From UBA6772 sp965183875 (GTDB lineage: Bacteria > Bacteroidota > Bacteroidia > Flavobacteriales > UBA7430): DNA of 64,000 bases. Under the pieces are notes generated by a model that saw only the letters and a program-made list of their open reading frames with translations, was not told where the DNA came from and did not search any database. The position numbers and the translations under genes are program-made. The stretch is taken from contig CBCYMK010000023.1 of assembly GCA_965183875.1 (NCBI GenBank), forward strand, positions 1 through 64,000, given 5' to 3'. Shown piece after piece: positions 62,053-64,000 of the stretch (its first letter is position 1; each line of letters starts with the position of its first letter).

Positions 62053-62874
62053 ATGACTACACCTAAAACTGAAATGTCTTTCTTAGAACATTTAGGGGTC
62101 TTGCGTGGACATCTAATACGTTCTGCTATTGCTGTACTTCTGTTTACGGTTCTTGCTTTTGTGAATAAAACAATTTTATTCGACCAGCTGTTATTGGCTT
62201 CAAAAGAACCCGAATTTATTACATATAGGGCTTTGTGTAAAATTGCCGAGTGGTTGAGTTTAGGAGATGTTTTGTGTATTACCGAACAACCATTTATATT
62301 AATGAATGTTGATATGTCTGGTCAATTTACCATGCATTTATGGGTTGCATTTATTGCAGGGATAATTATTGCATTTCCTTATTTAGTTTGGGAAATGTGG
62401 CGCTTTATTAAACCTGCATTAAAATCCAAAGAAGCCAACTATACTTCAGGTGTAGTATTTGCTATTTCCTTTTTGTTTATGGTAGGGATTTCTTTTGGGT
62501 ACTATATGATTGCTCCACTTTCAGTTAATTTCTTGGGTTCTTACCAGGTAAGTGAGATGGTTTCGAATCAAATTAATTTAAGCTCATTTATAAGTACGGT
62601 TACTACGATTACTTTTGCTTGTGGTTTAATTTTTCAACTCCCTATAGTGGTTTATTTTTTAGCGAGTATGGAGTTAATCTCTCCAGAAATTATGAGAAAA
62701 TTTAGGTCGCATGCTATCGTGGGCGCGCTTATAATTTCTTCTATTATTACTCCGCCAGATTTATCGAGTCAGATATTAGTTACGCTTCCGCTCTTGTTTT
62801 TATACGAATTGAGTATTCATATAGCTAAGTTTGTACTTAAAAGATCCCAAAAGAAGAATGAAATTACGCGCTGA
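62053..62874 (+). CDS. tatC: Sec-independent protein translocase TatC
   Basis: Core receptor of the twin-arginine export system. Six membrane segments; the N-terminal SFLEHLGVLRGHLIRS matches the conserved TatC start (FxxHLxELRxR), and FxxxFGxxFQxPIV is readable as FACGLIFQLPIVVYF. An insert at about 45-75 (LASKEPEFITYRALCKIAE) is typical of Bacteroidota TatC. It starts at the base after the kdsD stop and overlaps lptB by 17 bases. tatA/B lies elsewhere. Confidence 0.95.
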   Translation: MTTPKTEMSFLEHLGVLRGHLIRSAIAVLLFTVLAFVNKTILFDQLLLASKEPEFITYRALCKIAEWLSLGDVLCITEQPFILMNVDMSGQFTMHLWVAFIAGIIIAFPYLVWEMWRFIKPALKSKEANYTSGVVFAISFLFMVGISFGYYMIAPLSVNFLGSYQVSEMVSNQINLSSFISTVTTITFACGLIFQLPIVVYFLASMELISPEIMRKFRSHAIVGALIISSIITPPDLSSQILVTLPLLFLYELSIHIAKFVLKRSQKKNEITR

Positions 62875-63598
62875 GAAAATAATTAAAACTTATAAAGAGC
62901 GCACCGTTGTAAAAGGGGTGAGTTTAGAAGTTAATCAAGGTGAGATTGTTGGTTTACTCGGTCCTAACGGTGCCGGAAAAACAACCTCTTTTTATATGAT
63001 TGTAGGTTTGATAAAACCTACCGAAGGAGCGGTCTATCTTGACGAGGAAGATATCACCAAGCAGCCTATGTATATTCGTGCTCAAAAAGGACTTGGTTAC
63101 TTGGCACAAGAAGCTTCTGTATTTAGGAAACTCTCTGTAGAAGATAATATAAAAGCTGTTCTAGAAATGACTCAGCTAAATAAAAAGGAGCAACAAGATA
63201 AACTTGAAGAATTATTAAACGAGTTTAGTTTACAACATATACGTAAAACACGTGGTGACTTATTGTCTGGTGGTGAACGACGTAGAACAGAGATTGCACG
63301 TGCTTTGGCTGTAAGTCCTAAGTTTATTTTATTAGATGAACCTTTTGCTGGGGTTGATCCAATTGCTGTTGAAGATATACAGTCGATCGTGTATCAGTTA
63401 AAAAAGAAAAATATTGGTATTTTAATTACCGACCATAATGTACAGGAAACACTCTCTATTACCGATAGAGCTTACTTGTTATTCGAAGGAAATATACTAA
63501 AGGCGGGTACGGCAGAAGAGCTGGCTGCTGATGAGCAAGTTCGTAGAGTGTACTTAGGGCAAAATTTTGTCTTGAATAAGTCGAAGGAACGTTCATAG
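62858..63598 (+). CDS. lptB: LPS export ABC transporter ATPase LptB
   Basis: ATPase of the LptBFG complex that extracts LPS from the inner membrane. Walker A GPNGAGKTTSFYM at about 37-49, signature LSGGERRRTEIARAL near 138-152, Walker B ILLDEPFAGVDP near 158-169, and ITDHNVQETL. 246 residues from the ATG at 62858; the upstream in-frame ATG (62831) adds non-family residues. A strong terminator ends the operon. Confidence 0.95.
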   Translation: MKLRAEKIIKTYKERTVVKGVSLEVNQGEIVGLLGPNGAGKTTSFYMIVGLIKPTEGAVYLDEEDITKQPMYIRAQKGLGYLAQEASVFRKLSVEDNIKAVLEMTQLNKKEQQDKLEELLNEFSLQHIRKTRGDLLSGGERRRTEIARALAVSPKFILLDEPFAGVDPIAVEDIQSIVYQLKKKNIGILITDHNVQETLSITDRAYLLFEGNILKAGTAEELAADEQVRRVYLGQNFVLNKSKERS

Positions 63599-63753
63599 TA
63601 TTAGTTCTTTGTGGCAGGCTGGTTTATTTACCGATAGGTAGGGCTTGTTGAAGGGCATTGCGAATACTTTGGTCTTTTGAATGTAGTTTTTTTTATCAGT
63701 CAGCCTGTTTTTATCGTTCATAAGTTCTTCAAATTCCCTAAAATAGGTAGTTC

Positions 63754-63782
63754 AGCTTGTTCATAAGAACAAGCTTTTTTTT
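63754..63782 (+). terminator. Rho-independent terminator after lptB
   Basis: A 9-bp stem AGCTTGTTC/GAACAAGCT with loop ATAA followed by an eight-base T run. The 155 bases before it hold only a REP-like TACCGATAGGTAGGG (63629-63643). Confidence 0.88.
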
Positions 63783-63843
63783 GTAAAACGATTTTCAATT
63801 TATAGTAGATTAGTACTGTTAAAAAAACCATAAAATAATTGCT

Positions 63844-63996
63844 ATGTCAGATCTAAAAGAAAACGTAAAACTAACTACTTCATCTCAGGCACCACAAGAA
63901 GATTCATTTGACTCTTGGTTAGGAGATTTAGAAGAGAAAGAACAACCTCAGGCTTGCTCTATAGACAACCCTGATTGTGAGGCTTGCGGAAGCTAA
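63844..63996 (+). CDS. 50-residue protein with C-terminal redox-like Cys tail
   Basis: A small acidic protein ending in ACSIDNPDCEACGS (Cys 38, 45, 48), stop TAA followed by TAG. The body (FDSWLGDLEEKEQPQ) is polar, without signal or membrane segment. The Cys tail resembles the mobile redox tail at the C-terminus of class I ribonucleotide reductase large subunits; a precursor peptide of a Cys-modifying RiPP is an alternative. A strong terminator separates it from lptB. The window ends 4 bases later, so its partner genes are unknown. Confidence 0.6.
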   Translation: MSDLKENVKLTTSSQAPQEDSFDSWLGDLEEKEQPQACSIDNPDCEACGS

Positions 63997-64000
63997 TAAG

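Overview
The window is a stretch of bacterial chromosome at about 35-38% GC (estimated by eye) from a Bacteroidota, most likely a marine-type Flavobacteriales. This placement rests on several things seen together: type IX secretion (T9SS) sorting domains of both type A and type B, an S46 dipeptidyl-peptidase, monomeric NADP-isocitrate dehydrogenase, a long-form IspH, a two-gene 5'-nucleotidase, Cys-rich 'GCTD...DDGSC' repeat proteins, and the Bacteroidetes -7 promoter box TAnnTTTG upstream of at least fifteen genes. I cannot name the genus.

Layout. 1-5.7 kb: mostly minus-strand housekeeping genes (AMP nucleosidase, RsmI-like methyltransferase, LMW phosphatase, dnaA, split 5'-nucleotidase) with one stand-alone HsdR_N-type nuclease-like gene. 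5.8-9 kb: plus-strand thioesterase, DPP11-like S46 peptidase and a Lcl/DUF1566 lipoprotein. 9.1-13.7 kb: minus-strand icd, plsC, ispH. 13.8-21.7 kb: rpsA, then pyrR-pyrB-small STAS-like gene, two secreted-protein genes, and rnz. 21.7-28.3 kb: one minus-strand operon running from a glycosyltransferase through a CDP-glycerol phosphotransferase-like protein, tsaC, a CCA-adding-type enzyme, a pRiA4b-like gene and an aldehyde dehydrogenase to miaA. 28.4-40 kb: licD, dapD, truncated hemoglobin, rluA-type, ruvX, def, a secreted subtilase, DUF5606, M3 peptidase, mazG, lgt, mtaB. 40-41 kb: the only long gene-free stretch. 41-53 kb: an ABC binding protein, then the mutL/rhomboid operon, a frameshifted nhaC and a 1156-residue CotH-kinase T9SS protein. 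53-58 kb: two Cys-repeat secreted proteins and tRNA-Arg. 58-64 kb: plsY, recQ, kdsD-tatC-lptB and a 50-residue Cys-tailed mini-protein at the edge.

How the genes connect. Envelope functions recur: lgt and lipoproteins, plsC/plsY phospholipid acylation, kdsD and lptB for LPS, tatC with a Tat-signal phosphoesterase, and a GT2/LicD/CDP-glycerol-transferase group for surface glycan decoration. tRNA maturation genes (rnz, miaA, cca-type, tsaC, mtaB) are also concentrated here. The secreted proteins share building blocks (Cys repeats, an Ig-like PEGS module, and a tandem YLPEW C-terminal module), which suggests module shuffling between surface proteins.

Most unusual points: a ~216-bp direct repeat flanking a 1.9-kb insert beside tRNA-Arg; the tandem YLPEW module that takes the place of a classical T9SS C-terminal domain in two proteins; a single-base frameshift splitting nhaC; a gene-free region with three DnaA-box-like 16-mers next to a very AT-rich stretch; and a mini-protein whose Cys tail resembles the redox tail of class I ribonucleotide reductase. 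No CRISPR array, rRNA, transposase or phage gene was seen.
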